33,827 nucleotides of DNA from Pseudomonas sp. GTDB lineage: Bacteria; Pseudomonadota; Gammaproteobacteria; Pseudomonadales; Pseudomonadaceae. Below, one piece after another: positions 1-8,227 of the stretch. Each line of letters begins with the position of its first letter. The stretch's first letter is position 1. The notes under the pieces were generated by a model that did not search any database, was not told where the DNA came from, and saw only the letters and a program-made list of their open reading frames with translations. The DNA lies in NCBI RefSeq assembly GCF_030147005.1, contig NZ_JASLAW010000123.1:1-33827 (forward strand), given 5' to 3'. A program made the translations under genes and the position numbers.

Positions 1-31
1 CAATCTTCACCCCTTCATCAGGAGATATCCA

Positions 32-634
32 ATGAGCGTACTCGTCGGCAAACAAGCCCCGGATTTCGACGTACCAGCCGTCCTCGGCAATGGCGAAATC
101 GTAGACAGCTTCAAGCTGTCTGAAGCCATCAAAGGCAAATATGGCCTGGTGTTCTTCTACCCGCTGGACTTCACCTTCGTCTGCCCATCCGAGCTGATTG
201 CTCTGGATCACCGCATGGACGATTTCAAGGCGCGCAATGTTGAAGTGGTCGCCGTTTCCATCGACTCCCACTTCACCCACAACGCCTGGCGCAACACCGC
301 CATTAATGATGGCGGCATCGGCAAAGTCAAATACACCATGGCGGCCGATATGAAGCACGATATCGCCAAGGCTTACGACGTTGAGTCCGAAGGCGGCGTG
401 GCTTTCCGTGGCGCGTTCCTGATCGACAACAAGGGCGTTGTGCGCTCGCAGATCATCAACGACCTGCCGCTGGGCCGTAATATGGAAGAGCTGATCCGCT
501 TGGTCGACGCTCTGCAATTCCACGAAGAGCACGGCGAAGTCTGCCCTGCCAACTGGAAGAAAGGCGACAAAGGCATGACCGCTTCCACCGAAGGTGTGGC
601 GGCTTACCTGACCGAGAACGCCGGCAAGCTGTAA
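32..634 (+). CDS. ahpC: 2-Cys peroxiredoxin, AhpC/TSA family
   Basis: This 200-residue protein is a cytosolic thiol peroxidase that reduces hydrogen peroxide and organic hydroperoxides. The peroxidatic cysteine is Cys51 in the FTFVCPSE motif, and the resolving cysteine is Cys171 in EVCPANW, so it is a typical 2-Cys enzyme of normal length. An AGGAG ribosome site lies 7 nt before the ATG. No ahpF reductase gene follows; the gene ends at a strong hairpin shared with the convergent rnt gene. In P. aeruginosa the equivalent gene sits in the same rnt-pyrC-motY-argG neighbourhood. The family call is certain; whether it deserves the name ahpC rather than an AhpC-like peroxidase (tsaA, prx) cannot be settled from sequence alone. 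Confidence 0.95.
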   Translation: MSVLVGKQAPDFDVPAVLGNGEIVDSFKLSEAIKGKYGLVFFYPLDFTFVCPSELIALDHRMDDFKARNVEVVAVSIDSHFTHNAWRNTAINDGGIGKVKYTMAADMKHDIAKAYDVESEGGVAFRGAFLIDNKGVVRSQIINDLPLGRNMEELIRLVDALQFHEEHGEVCPANWKKGDKGMTASTEGVAAYLTENAGKL

Positions 635-650
635 GCCGGATTCAAGGTAG

Positions 651-682
651 AAAAAAACCGGCCTGAGAAGGCCGGTTTTTTT
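651..682. terminator. Bidirectional terminator between ahpC and rnt
   Basis: A stem pairing ACCGGCC with GGCCGGT around a TGAGAA loop is flanked by an A-tract on the left and a T-tract on the right. It can therefore stop transcription from both converging genes. Confidence 0.9.
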
Positions 683-699
683 GTGTGCGCGATTCAACT

Positions 700-1374
700 T
701 CAGTCGTTGAAGTCTTCCCAACCGCCCATCTGTTTCCAGCGATTGACGATGCCGCAGAACAGCTCGGCGGTCTTTTCTGTGTCGTAGCGGGCCGAGTGAG
801 CTTCGCGACCGTCGAAGTCGATACCGGCTGCCTGGCAGGCTTTTGCAAGCACGGTCTGACCATAGGCCAGGCCGGCGAGCGTGGCGGTGTCGAAGCTGGA
901 GAACGGATGAAACGGGTTGCGCTTCATGTCCAGGCGCGCCACGGCTGCGTTCAGGAAGCCCAGGTCGAAACTGCTGTTATGCCCCACCAGGATCGCGCGT
1001 TTGCAGCCATTGGCCTTCAGCGCCTTGCGTACGCCGCGGAAGATATCGGTCAGCGCCGCTTCCTCACTCACCGCCATGCGCAATGGGTGATCGAGTTTGA
1101 TTCCGGTGAATTCCAGGGCTGCCGCTTCGATGTTGGCGCCTTCAAACGGCTCGACGCGGAAGAAGTGGGTGTGTTCCGGGTACACGAAACCGTGCTCGTC
1201 CATGCCGATGGTCGTCGCGGCAATTTCCAGCAGCGCGTCGGTGGCGCAATTGAAGCCGCCGGTTTCTACGTCGATAACGACTGGCAGGTAGCCGCGGAAC
1301 CGTTCGGCCATCGGGTGGCGTGAACCGCCGCCACTGCCGTGTTCCTGTTCGTCATCGTAATGGTCTTCACTCAC
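700..1374 (-). CDS. rnt: Ribonuclease T
   Basis: RNase T is a 3'-5' exonuclease of the DEDDh family that trims the 3' ends of tRNA and other stable RNAs. The 224-residue protein shows all the catalytic blocks: Asp35 and Glu37 in VVIDVETGG (Exo I), Asp137 in GHNSSFD (Exo II), and His193 and Asp198 in HSARYD (Exo III). A hydrophilic N-terminal stretch of about 20 residues precedes the fold. The start codon overlaps the pyrC stop in an ATGA arrangement, so the two genes are probably translationally coupled in one leftward operon. Confidence 0.96.
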   Translation of the reverse strand: MSEDHYDDEQEHGSGGGSRHPMAERFRGYLPVVIDVETGGFNCATDALLEIAATTIGMDEHGFVYPEHTHFFRVEPFEGANIEAAALEFTGIKLDHPLRMAVSEEAALTDIFRGVRKALKANGCKRAILVGHNSSFDLGFLNAAVARLDMKRNPFHPFSSFDTATLAGLAYGQTVLAKACQAAGIDFDGREAHSARYDTEKTAELFCGIVNRWKQMGGWEDFND

Positions 1375-2417
1375 TTGCTTTCCTCCAGCAGGCGCCAGCG
1401 CAGTGTTTCACCGGCGCGCAGCGGGATAACGGTCAACTCGCCAAAGGGCAGGCTGGCAGGGGCGGTCCAGTCTTCACGAACCAGGGTAATGCGGTCGGTA
1501 TTCGCCGGCAGGCCATAGAAGCGCGGGCCATTGAGGCTGGCGAAGCCTTCGAGTTTGTCCAGGGCGTTGCGTTGTTCGAACGCTTCAGCGTACAGCTCGA
1601 TGGCGGCAAACGCGGTATAGCACCCCGCGCAACCGCAGGCGGCTTCTTTGGCGTGCTGCGCGTGGGGCGCGGAATCGGTACCGAGGAAAAACTTCGGGCT
1701 GCCGCTGGTGGCGGCGTCCAGCAAAGCCACCTGATGGGTGTTGCGTTTGAGGATCGGCAAGCAGTAGAAATGCGGCCGAATCCCGCCCACCAGCATGTGG
1801 TTGCGGTTATACAACAGGTGGTGTGCGGTGATGGTCGCGCCGACGTTGGCCGAAGCCTCAGTGACGAACTGCACGGCCTCTGCGGTGGTGATGTGTTCGA
1901 ACACCACCTTGAGGGTCGGGAACAGCTCGACCACGCGGCGCATATGCTCGTCGATGAAGATCTTTTCGCGATCGAACACGTCGACATCGCCACGGGTGAC
2001 TTCGCCGTGGATCAACAGCGGCATGCCGACCTCGGCCATGGCTTCGATGGCCGGCAGGATCTTGTCGATACTGGTCACACCGGAATCGGAGTTGGTGGTC
2101 GCGCCTGCCGGGTACAGCTTGGCGGCGTGAACATACCCGCTGGCTTTAGCCTCACGAATTTCTTCAGGCTGGGTGCGATCGGTAAGGTAGAGCACCATCA
2201 ACGGTTCGAAGCGACTGCCGGCCGGGCGCGCAGCGAGGATTCGCTGGCGATAGGCATCGGCTTCGGCCGCGTTACGCACCGGTGGTACCAGGTTAGGCAT
2301 GATGATGGCGCGGCCAAACGTGCGCGCTACATCGGCCACGGTTTGGGGCAACGCAGCACCATCGCGAAGATGAATATGCCAGTCGTCGGGACGCAGCAGG
2401 GTCAGGCGGTCGGACAT
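1371..2417 (-). CDS. pyrC: Dihydroorotase
   Basis: Dihydroorotase (348 residues) cyclises carbamoyl-aspartate to dihydroorotate in pyrimidine synthesis. The metal site is visible: His14 and His16 in WHIHLRDG, the lysine to be carboxylated (Lys100 in AAKLYPAG), His137, His175, and Asp248 in GTDSAPH. I place the start at the ATG giving MSDRLTLLRP. An in-frame start 20 codons further upstream would add a non-conserved tail. It is the first gene of the operon with rnt. Confidence 0.96.
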   Translation of the reverse strand: MSDRLTLLRPDDWHIHLRDGAALPQTVADVARTFGRAIIMPNLVPPVRNAAEADAYRQRILAARPAGSRFEPLMVLYLTDRTQPEEIREAKASGYVHAAKLYPAGATTNSDSGVTSIDKILPAIEAMAEVGMPLLIHGEVTRGDVDVFDREKIFIDEHMRRVVELFPTLKVVFEHITTAEAVQFVTEASANVGATITAHHLLYNRNHMLVGGIRPHFYCLPILKRNTHQVALLDAATSGSPKFFLGTDSAPHAQHAKEAACGCAGCYTAFAAIELYAEAFEQRNALDKLEGFASLNGPRFYGLPANTDRITLVREDWTAPASLPFGELTVIPLRAGETLRWRLLEESK

Positions 2418-2573
2418 TGGGGATTCCAGGCGGGTCAATCTGGTGGGAATGCTACCGGAAAAGACTCGTGCAGGCACTCGCTATCAAGTTTTGCAGGATG
2501 CAACCGATAGCACTGGGTATGCCTTAACGATGTATGACGCTTTGAAGTGTTGTAGAAACCAGTGGAGCCTCCC

Positions 2574-3482
2574 GTGCGCCAGCATTATCTAGCCCTGCTC
2601 AGTGTGTTCGCCAGCCTGCCCGCGATGGCCCTCACGTTCCAGACACGTCTGGAGAATATTGAGTGGAAGGTGGAGGGCGATCAGTTCGAATGCCGCCTGA
2701 CCCAGCCGATCACCGATTTCGGCTCGGGTGAGTTCGTGCGCCGGGCGGGCGAGCAGGCGATATTTCGTCTGAAAGCCTATAACGGTTCGCTCGGTGCCGG
2801 CTCCGCCACGTTATTGGCCGCCGCCGCACCCTGGCAACCGGGCCGCGGCGATATCAACCTCGGTGCGGTACGCGTCGGCAGTGGTGATGTGCTGTTTAAC
2901 AGCTCCCAGGCCCAGGCCGGGCGGCTGTTCACCGGCTTGCTCGAGGGCCGCAGCCCCACCGTGCGACATTACGGGCGCGAAGGGGGTTATTCGGAAATTC
3001 GTCTGCTGCCGGTGAAATTCAACAAAGCCTTCAACGACTATCAGCTGTGTACTGCCAGGCTGTTGCCGATGAATTACGATCAGGTCAAGCAGACGGAAGT
3101 CGGTTTCCCCGGTGGCGGCATCGAACTGGATGCAGCGGCCAAGAAGAAGCTGTCTGTGATTGTGGCGTTCTTGAAAGCCGACCCCACCGTCAACCATATT
3201 GAATTGAACGGCCATTCGGATAACAGCGGCAACCGCCTGACCAACCGTGACCTCTCGCGACGCCGTGCGTTGGCGGTGATGGACTACTTCAAGGCCAATG
3301 GCATTCAGGAGTCGCAGATCACCCTGCGGTTTCACGGTGAAAGCTACCCCTTGGCGCCCAACACCAATGCCGGCAACCGAGCCCGCAACCGTCGCGTCAA
3401 CGTGCAGCTTGAGCGGGTGGCTGAGCCCGAGAAACCGGCGCCCCAGGCGATAGCACCCAGTAGCCCCGCAGCGACTTCATAA
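2574..3482 (+). CDS. motY: OmpA-domain flagellar motor protein, MotY-like
   Basis: About 302 residues. A short hydrophobic N-terminus ending near LPAMA looks like a signal peptide. Residues of roughly 20-160 form a MotY-type N-terminal domain, and the C-terminal third is an OmpA/MotB peptidoglycan-binding domain (NGHSDNSGN, NRDLSRRRA, NRARNRRVNVQL). MotY forms the periplasmic T-ring that anchors stator units of the polar flagellum. The position between pyrC and argG matches that of the P. aeruginosa MotY homologue. I chose the GTG at 2574 because GGAG lies 6 nt before it and the signal peptide then begins MRQHYLALL; a GTG at 2562 is the alternative. Confidence 0.85.
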   Translation: MRQHYLALLSVFASLPAMALTFQTRLENIEWKVEGDQFECRLTQPITDFGSGEFVRRAGEQAIFRLKAYNGSLGAGSATLLAAAAPWQPGRGDINLGAVRVGSGDVLFNSSQAQAGRLFTGLLEGRSPTVRHYGREGGYSEIRLLPVKFNKAFNDYQLCTARLLPMNYDQVKQTEVGFPGGGIELDAAAKKKLSVIVAFLKADPTVNHIELNGHSDNSGNRLTNRDLSRRRALAVMDYFKANGIQESQITLRFHGESYPLAPNTNAGNRARNRRVNVQLERVAEPEKPAPQAIAPSSPAATS

Positions 3483-3611
3483 CGTGCGACCATCGGTCGC
3501 TCGTTCGACATAATCTGTCGCTTTATCTTCATTTGCTGTCGCGCCCCTGTAATTTCACGGTTTTGATCGGTAGAATCGTCGCCTTTCCGTACAACCCCGT
3601 GGAGTGATGGC

Positions 3612-4829
3612 ATGGCCGACGTAAACAAGGTCGTTCTCGCGTATTCCGGCGGCCTGGACACTTCGGTGATCCTCAAGTGGCTGCAGGATACTTATAACTG
3701 TGAAGTGGTGACATTCACCGCTGACCTGGGTCAGGGCGAAGAGGTCGAACCTGCACGCGCCAAGGCACAAGCCATGGGCGTCAAAGAGATCTACATTGAC
3801 GACCTGCGCGAAGAGTTCGTCCGCGATTTCGTTTATCCGATGTTTCGCGCCAACACTGTCTACGAAGGCGAGTACCTGCTCGGTACCTCCATCGCACGTC
3901 CGCTGATTGCCAAGCGCCTGATCGAAATCGCCAACGAAACCGGCGCTGATGCCATTTCCCATGGCGCCACCGGCAAGGGCAATGACCAGGTGCGTTTCGA
4001 ACTGGGCGCCTATGCCCTCAAGCCCGGCGTGAAAGTGATTGCGCCTTGGCGTGAGTGGGACCTGCTGTCGCGCGAAAAACTGATGGATTACGCCGAAAAG
4101 CACGCGATCCCGATCGAGCGTCACGGCAAGAAGAAATCCCCGTACTCGATGGATGCCAACTTGCTGCACATCTCCTATGAAGGCGGCGTGCTGGAAGACA
4201 CCTGGACCGAGCACGAAGAAGACATGTGGAAATGGACCGTCTCCCCGGAGAACGCGCCAGACAAGCCGCAGTATCTGGAGCTGACCTACCGCAACGGCGA
4301 TATCGTCGCGCTGGACGGAGTCGAGATGACCCCAGCCACCGTACTGGCGACCCTTAACCGTATCGGTGGTGAGCACGGCATCGGCCGTCTCGATATCGTC
4401 GAAAACCGTTACGTGGGCATGAAATCCCGCGGCTGCTATGAAACACCGGGCGGCACCATCATGTTGCGTGCTCACCGCGCCATCGAGTCCATTACCCTGG
4501 ACCGTGAAGTGGCCCACCTCAAAGATGAGCTGATGCCCAAGTACGCCAGCCTGATCTACACCGGTTACTGGTGGAGCCCTGAGCGTCTGATGCTGCAGCA
4601 GATGATCGACGCCTCCCAGGCCCACGTGAACGGTGTGGTGCGCCTGAAACTCTACAAAGGCAACGTGATCGTGACCGGTCGCAAGTCTGACGAGTCACTC
4701 TTCGACGCCAACATCGCTACCTTCGAGGAAGATGGCGGTGCGTACAATCAGGCGGATGCAGCGGGCTTCATCAAGTTGAACGCCTTGCGCATGCGCATCG
4801 CGGCCAACAAAGGACGCAAGTTGTTCTGA
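3612..4829 (+). CDS. argG: Argininosuccinate synthase
   Basis: This enzyme joins citrulline and aspartate with ATP to make argininosuccinate, the penultimate step of arginine synthesis. The 405-residue length is normal. The N-terminal P-loop of the ATP pyrophosphatase fold is AYSGGLDTSV at residues 10-19, and the conserved SHGATGKGNDQVRFE block lies around residues 117-131. GGAG sits 7 nt before the ATG. The gene is monocistronic and followed by a strong terminator. Confidence 0.97.
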   Translation: MADVNKVVLAYSGGLDTSVILKWLQDTYNCEVVTFTADLGQGEEVEPARAKAQAMGVKEIYIDDLREEFVRDFVYPMFRANTVYEGEYLLGTSIARPLIAKRLIEIANETGADAISHGATGKGNDQVRFELGAYALKPGVKVIAPWREWDLLSREKLMDYAEKHAIPIERHGKKKSPYSMDANLLHISYEGGVLEDTWTEHEEDMWKWTVSPENAPDKPQYLELTYRNGDIVALDGVEMTPATVLATLNRIGGEHGIGRLDIVENRYVGMKSRGCYETPGGTIMLRAHRAIESITLDREVAHLKDELMPKYASLIYTGYWWSPERLMLQQMIDASQAHVNGVVRLKLYKGNVIVTGRKSDESLFDANIATFEEDGGAYNQADAAGFIKLNALRMRIAANKGRKLF

Positions 4830-4848
4830 GTACTAGGAGCGCGTCGTG

Positions 4849-4879
4849 AAAAAGCCCCTTATGCAAGGGGCTTTTTTTT
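4849..4879 (+). terminator. argG terminator
   Basis: A ten-base-pair stem (AAAGCCCCTT / AAGGGGCTTT) with an ATGC loop is followed by a run of eight T. Confidence 0.93.
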
Positions 4880-5459
4880 GCCCTGAATATACCAATAGGG
4901 TCTTTAGTCCGGGTGCGATGTTTACAAATGTTTAGTTTGTGTTTAAGGGGTTTGCTTCAAAACTTTGAAGGTTTTTTTCATTTCCGAGATTTTACTTTTC
5001 TAAGGAAAGCTTTTTTACATCTGACATAGGAACTATGTCTTACAGAAATTTCACTCATGTGGGCGCAATGGATATGTAATTTGTAGAATTTTCTGTAGGA
5101 AGATGGAGTGTGTATAAATATGTTAAATGGAACTAAAGTTGATACGGTTTCTTCGGCCCTTCGTGTAAGCCGCATTGGCACACAAGGGGCATTTCCTGAA
5201 AAGCCTGTGCGCCGCGTTTACCGCGTAGGGCTGGGGATGAGGATATTTCACTCAAAATATTTACGGCCAGGGAAAGGTCTGAAAGGCTCTATAAAGCCCA
5301 ATGCATCTAAGTCGGCGAATTTTTGTAGGTCAATTCCTATCTTGTTGTGGGTTGGGTCTCTGCCTGCTGTTGCTCGGGGGGGAACGCTGTGCCAACTAGC
5401 AGGTGACTAGGCTATTGTGCTTTCTCTAAATAATTCGAACAGCGAAATTGGACTTTCTC
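4880..5459. other. AT-rich intergenic region with inverted repeats; doubtful small ORF
   Basis: This 580-nt stretch is markedly more AT-rich than its neighbours up to about 5150. It contains a perfect dyad GACATAG-GAA-CTATGTC at 5023-5039, and the inverted pair TACAGAAA (5041-5048) / TTTCTGTA (5090-5097). These look like regulator-binding or RNA structures. A 100-codon reading frame (GTG at 5108, or ATG at 5120, to 5410) encodes a basic peptide with no domain I recognise; its ribosome site is poorly spaced and I do not call it a gene. The rest is presumably the 5' region of the response regulator. Confidence 0.4.
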
Positions 5460-6092
5460 ATGAATAAAGTGCTGATCGTGGATGATCATCCCGTCATTCG
5501 GCTTGCTGTGCGCATGCTAATGGAGCGTCATGGTTATGAGGTCGTTGCCGAGACTGATAACGGTGTCGATGCGTTGCAACTTGCGCGGGAACATATGCCG
5601 GATATTGTCATATTGGATATTGGAATCCCCAAACTCGATGGCCTTGAAGTTATTTGCCGGTTGGCATCAACCAAACAAGCCGTATCGTTCAAGGTGCTGG
5701 TGCTGACGTCCCAGGCGCCTGGCCATTTTTCCATGCGTTGCATGCAGGCCGGGGCCGCCGGCTACGTGTGCAAGCAGCAGGACCTGACCGAGTTGTTGAG
5801 CGCCATAAAGGCGGTGCTTTCCGGCTACAGCTATTTCCCGAACCAGGCACTCAACTCGGTGCGCTCTACCATGGGCAATGCCAGTGAGGCAGACATGGTC
5901 GAACGTTTATCGGGGCGGGAGATGATGGTGCTGCAACAGCTGGCTCGTGGCAAAACCAACAAGGAAATTGCCGACGGTATGTTCCTCAGTAACAAGACCG
6001 TCAGCACCTACAAGACGCGCCTGCTACTGAAACTCAATGCTCGCTCACTCGTAGACCTGATAGAACTGGCCCAACGCAATGGTCTGGTGTGA
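5460..6092 (+). CDS. Orphan NarL/FixJ-family response regulator
   Basis: The 210-residue protein has an N-terminal receiver domain (about 1-120) and a C-terminal LuxR/GerE helix-turn-helix (about 148-208). The acidic pair Asp8-Asp9, phospho-acceptor Asp53 (ILDIG), Thr83 and Lys105 are all present, so phosphorylation is expected. The DNA-binding part reads LSGREMMVLQQLARGKTNKEI. I start at the ATG giving MNKVLIVDD; a TTG four codons upstream is less likely. No histidine kinase lies nearby, so its partner is encoded elsewhere. It resembles the BvgA/EvgA/FimZ branch, but the target genes cannot be inferred. Confidence 0.9.
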   Translation: MNKVLIVDDHPVIRLAVRMLMERHGYEVVAETDNGVDALQLAREHMPDIVILDIGIPKLDGLEVICRLASTKQAVSFKVLVLTSQAPGHFSMRCMQAGAAGYVCKQQDLTELLSAIKAVLSGYSYFPNQALNSVRSTMGNASEADMVERLSGREMMVLQQLARGKTNKEIADGMFLSNKTVSTYKTRLLLKLNARSLVDLIELAQRNGLV

Positions 6093-6134
6093 GGAGGGCG
6101 CTTCACCCTGCTGACGCCCGTGTAAAAACCGGCA

Positions 6135-6160
6135 CAAAAAAGCCTCCGTCAGGGAGGCTT
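6135..6160 (-). terminator. Terminator of the PA3496-family gene
   Basis: The stem AAGCCTCC / GGAGGCTT has a six-T tract only when read leftward, so it serves the leftward gene ending at 6180. Read rightward it lacks a U-tract. Confidence 0.8.
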
Positions 6161-6179
6161 CCGGCTGTCCGCCAGGAGG

Positions 6180-6362
6180 TCAGAGGTCGAAGTCGTAATC
6201 GGCCAACTGTTTTTGCAAGCGTCGCTCTTCCAGCAGATTATCGATAATCAGGCGTTTGCTTAAATTGGTCTTGGCCACCTCTGGGACGGGGGCTGGCGTG
6301 TCATCGTCTTCCAACTCGACCAGGTCGTCTTCTACTTCCAGTTGTTCTTTGCCAGTGCTCAT
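6180..6362 (-). CDS. PA3496-family small acidic protein
   Basis: A 60-residue protein with a very acidic N-terminal half (LEVEDDLVELEDDD), a Pro/Ala linker and a conserved basic-then-acidic C-terminus (LSKRLIIDNLLEERRLQKQL). It matches the small protein PA3496 that lies next to nth in P. aeruginosa. The family has been labelled a putative envelope-integrity protein, but no function is evident from sequence: there is no signal peptide and no membrane helix. The ATG at 6362 is preceded by GGAG at 8 nt, which favours it over an in-frame GTG three codons upstream. Confidence 0.75.
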   Translation of the reverse strand: MSTGKEQLEVEDDLVELEDDDTPAPVPEVAKTNLSKRLIIDNLLEERRLQKQLADYDFDL

Positions 6363-6469
6363 AAGGTTCACTCCAGGCTAAGACTGCCGTTGGCGCTCCT
6401 TATAACGATAATCCACGAGCGGGTAAAAAAGATTTTTTCAATCGATTGATAGAGAAAACCCCGATGTCC

Positions 6470-7108
6470 TCAATCGTCGGATGTTTTGTCCTTGTATTCA
6501 CATAAATCTTCGATCCTGCAGCTGCCACACCGAGGCTTGCGCGCCTGGCAAACATAGCGCCCGTGAAGAATCAGCCAGTGATGGGAATCAAGCAGATAGG
6601 GCTTGGGCACAAATTTCATCAGCTGTTTCTCAACCTCCACCACATTCTTTCCGCGAGCGATGCCGGTTCGGTTGCTGACGCGAAAAATATGCGTGTCCAC
6701 CGCCATGGTCAGCTGCCGAAACGCCGTATTGAGTACAACGTTGGCGGTCTTGCGGCCTACGCCGGGCAGCGCTTCCAGGGCTTCTCGGGTCTGCGGCACT
6801 TCGCTGTCGTGTAACTCCATGAGCAGGCGGCACGTCTCGATCACGTTCTTGGCCTTGCTGTTGTACAAGCCGATAGTCTTGATGTACTCCGATAATCCCT
6901 CCACGCCCAAGGCATAAATCGCTTCCGGTGTATTGGCCACCGGAAATAGCTTGGCCGTGGCTTTGTTGACGCCCACGTCTGTGGATTGGGCCGACAGGAT
7001 CACCGCAATCAGCAGCTCGAACGCTGAGGAGTAGGCCAGCTCGGTCTTGGGTTCCGGATTGTCTTCGTGAAACCTGCGGAAAATTTCCAGGCGTTTTGCA
7101 GCGTTCAT
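6470..7108 (-). CDS. nth: Endonuclease III
   Basis: A 212-residue bifunctional DNA glycosylase/AP lyase that removes oxidised pyrimidines. The helix-hairpin-helix LPGVGRKTANVV carries catalytic Lys120; the activating aspartate is Asp138 in VDTHIFRV. The [4Fe-4S] ligands follow the C-X6-C-X2-C-X5-C pattern at Cys187, Cys194, Cys197 and Cys203. Length and motifs are fully typical. It lies downstream of rnfB in the same direction, an adjacency conserved in gammaproteobacteria. Confidence 0.96.
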   Translation of the reverse strand: MNAAKRLEIFRRFHEDNPEPKTELAYSSAFELLIAVILSAQSTDVGVNKATAKLFPVANTPEAIYALGVEGLSEYIKTIGLYNSKAKNVIETCRLLMELHDSEVPQTREALEALPGVGRKTANVVLNTAFRQLTMAVDTHIFRVSNRTGIARGKNVVEVEKQLMKFVPKPYLLDSHHWLILHGRYVCQARKPRCGSCRIEDLCEYKDKTSDD

Positions 7109-7177
7109 AAGGGCGGGCGTTTCCTTGCAGGCGGTCGACGTGAGTGTAGCAATACACAGCGCAGCGTCAGTTGTGGG

Positions 7178-8140
7178 TCAGGTGGCGTCGGGATTGGCCT
7201 CGGCATCATGCAGCGTCTGCTCGGCGGCGTTCAGCGCGGCGCTCAAGCTTGCCAGTTGCTGTGCGTCAGCCTGTTGATCCTGGGCTTTTTTCAACTCGGC
7301 CCGGCGCATCGCCAGTTGGATTTTTGCGCGCTTGAGGTCAACGCTCTTGGTTGTCGGCGGCGATGGAGGGCTCTTGACTTCCAGCGCGGCAAGCACCCGC
7401 TCCGAGGCTTCGAACTGCCTTTGCAGGACAATCAATTGCGACTGTTGCTCAAAGGTCGGAGGATGCCCAAACGCCTTCAGGGACTTATGCAGTTGAGCAC
7501 GGCTCATGGCGACACTGATTTTGGCTTGCTTGATCGCTGCGTCCTGAGCGGTATCGGTTTGCGCCGCTGGCACAGGTGCCTCGCGCTTGGCCCGCGCCAG
7601 ACGTTCGGCGAGCTTGCAGGCTTCCTCGCGTTGCAGGCGCGCGTTGCGCTGTTCGAAACGCCGCCGTGCCCGGTCGCGTTTGAGGCCACGCTCGCGCCGC
7701 TCGTTATCGCTGCTCGCCAGGCCGCCCACAATAGGCAGAACTTCAGCGAGTGGGCGCATCTCGATGCAATCGACGGGGCAGGGCGCGACACACAGGTCGC
7801 AACCGGTGCACTCGTCGATAATCACTGTGTGCATCAACTTGGCGGCGCCAATGATGGCGTCCACCGGGCAAGCCTGGATGCATTTGGTGCAGCCGATGCA
7901 TTCGGCCTCGCGGATATAGGCGATCTGCGCCGGTGCGTCTCCGCGGTCGGTATCCAGGGCCAGCACCGGCACGCGCAGCAATTGCGCGAGCCCGGCGATG
8001 GTTTCCTGGCCTCCGGGCGGGCACTTGTTGATTGCCTCGCCCTTAGCGATGCCTTCGGCGTAAGGCTTGCAGCCTGGGTGCCCGCATTTGCCGCATTGAG
8101 TCTGCGGTAGCAGCGCGTCGATACGTTGAATGAGGTTCAT
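7178..8140 (-). CDS. rnfB: RnfB-like ferredoxin subunit, orphan and without membrane anchor
   Basis: 320 residues. The N-terminus begins directly in the Fe-S domain: Cys16, Cys19, Cys24 and Cys40 form the four-cysteine cluster. Two bacterial ferredoxin motifs follow (Cys81/84/87/91 and Cys111/114/117/121). The remaining 180 residues are charged, Ala/Arg/Gln-rich and probably coiled-coil. Two things are unusual. The hydrophobic helix that starts E. coli RsxB is absent, so the protein is probably soluble, and none of rnfA, C, D, G or E is adjacent although the complete operon sits here in P. aeruginosa. Its role may be Fe-S electron delivery, for example to the neighbouring Nth or Mrp, but that is inference. 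Confidence 0.85.
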   Translation of the reverse strand: MNLIQRIDALLPQTQCGKCGHPGCKPYAEGIAKGEAINKCPPGGQETIAGLAQLLRVPVLALDTDRGDAPAQIAYIREAECIGCTKCIQACPVDAIIGAAKLMHTVIIDECTGCDLCVAPCPVDCIEMRPLAEVLPIVGGLASSDNERRERGLKRDRARRRFEQRNARLQREEACKLAERLARAKREAPVPAAQTDTAQDAAIKQAKISVAMSRAQLHKSLKAFGHPPTFEQQSQLIVLQRQFEASERVLAALEVKSPPSPPTTKSVDLKRAKIQLAMRRAELKKAQDQQADAQQLASLSAALNAAEQTLHDAEANPDAT

Positions 8141-8227
8141 GCGTTGATCATAGCGTTGACGCCCGGCCCGCCGATGCAGGCAGGCTGAAAAGCCCCAACG
8201 CTGAAACGCCGGGGCATCTTGCAGGGT

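Noticed and set aside
1320..2510. Long plus-strand reading frame opposite pyrC
   Set aside because: Antisense shadow of a clearly conserved gene in high-GC DNA; no ribosome site or domain.
3555..4625. Minus-strand reading frame opposite argG
   Set aside because: Mirrors argG codons; no independent evidence.
5108..5410. Possible 100-codon gene upstream of the response regulator
   Set aside because: Weak start context, no recognised family and a low-complexity basic product; kept only as a note in the intergenic entry.
7067..8110. Plus-strand reading frame opposite rnfB
   Set aside because: Complement of a cysteine-motif gene; composition is that of a shadow frame.
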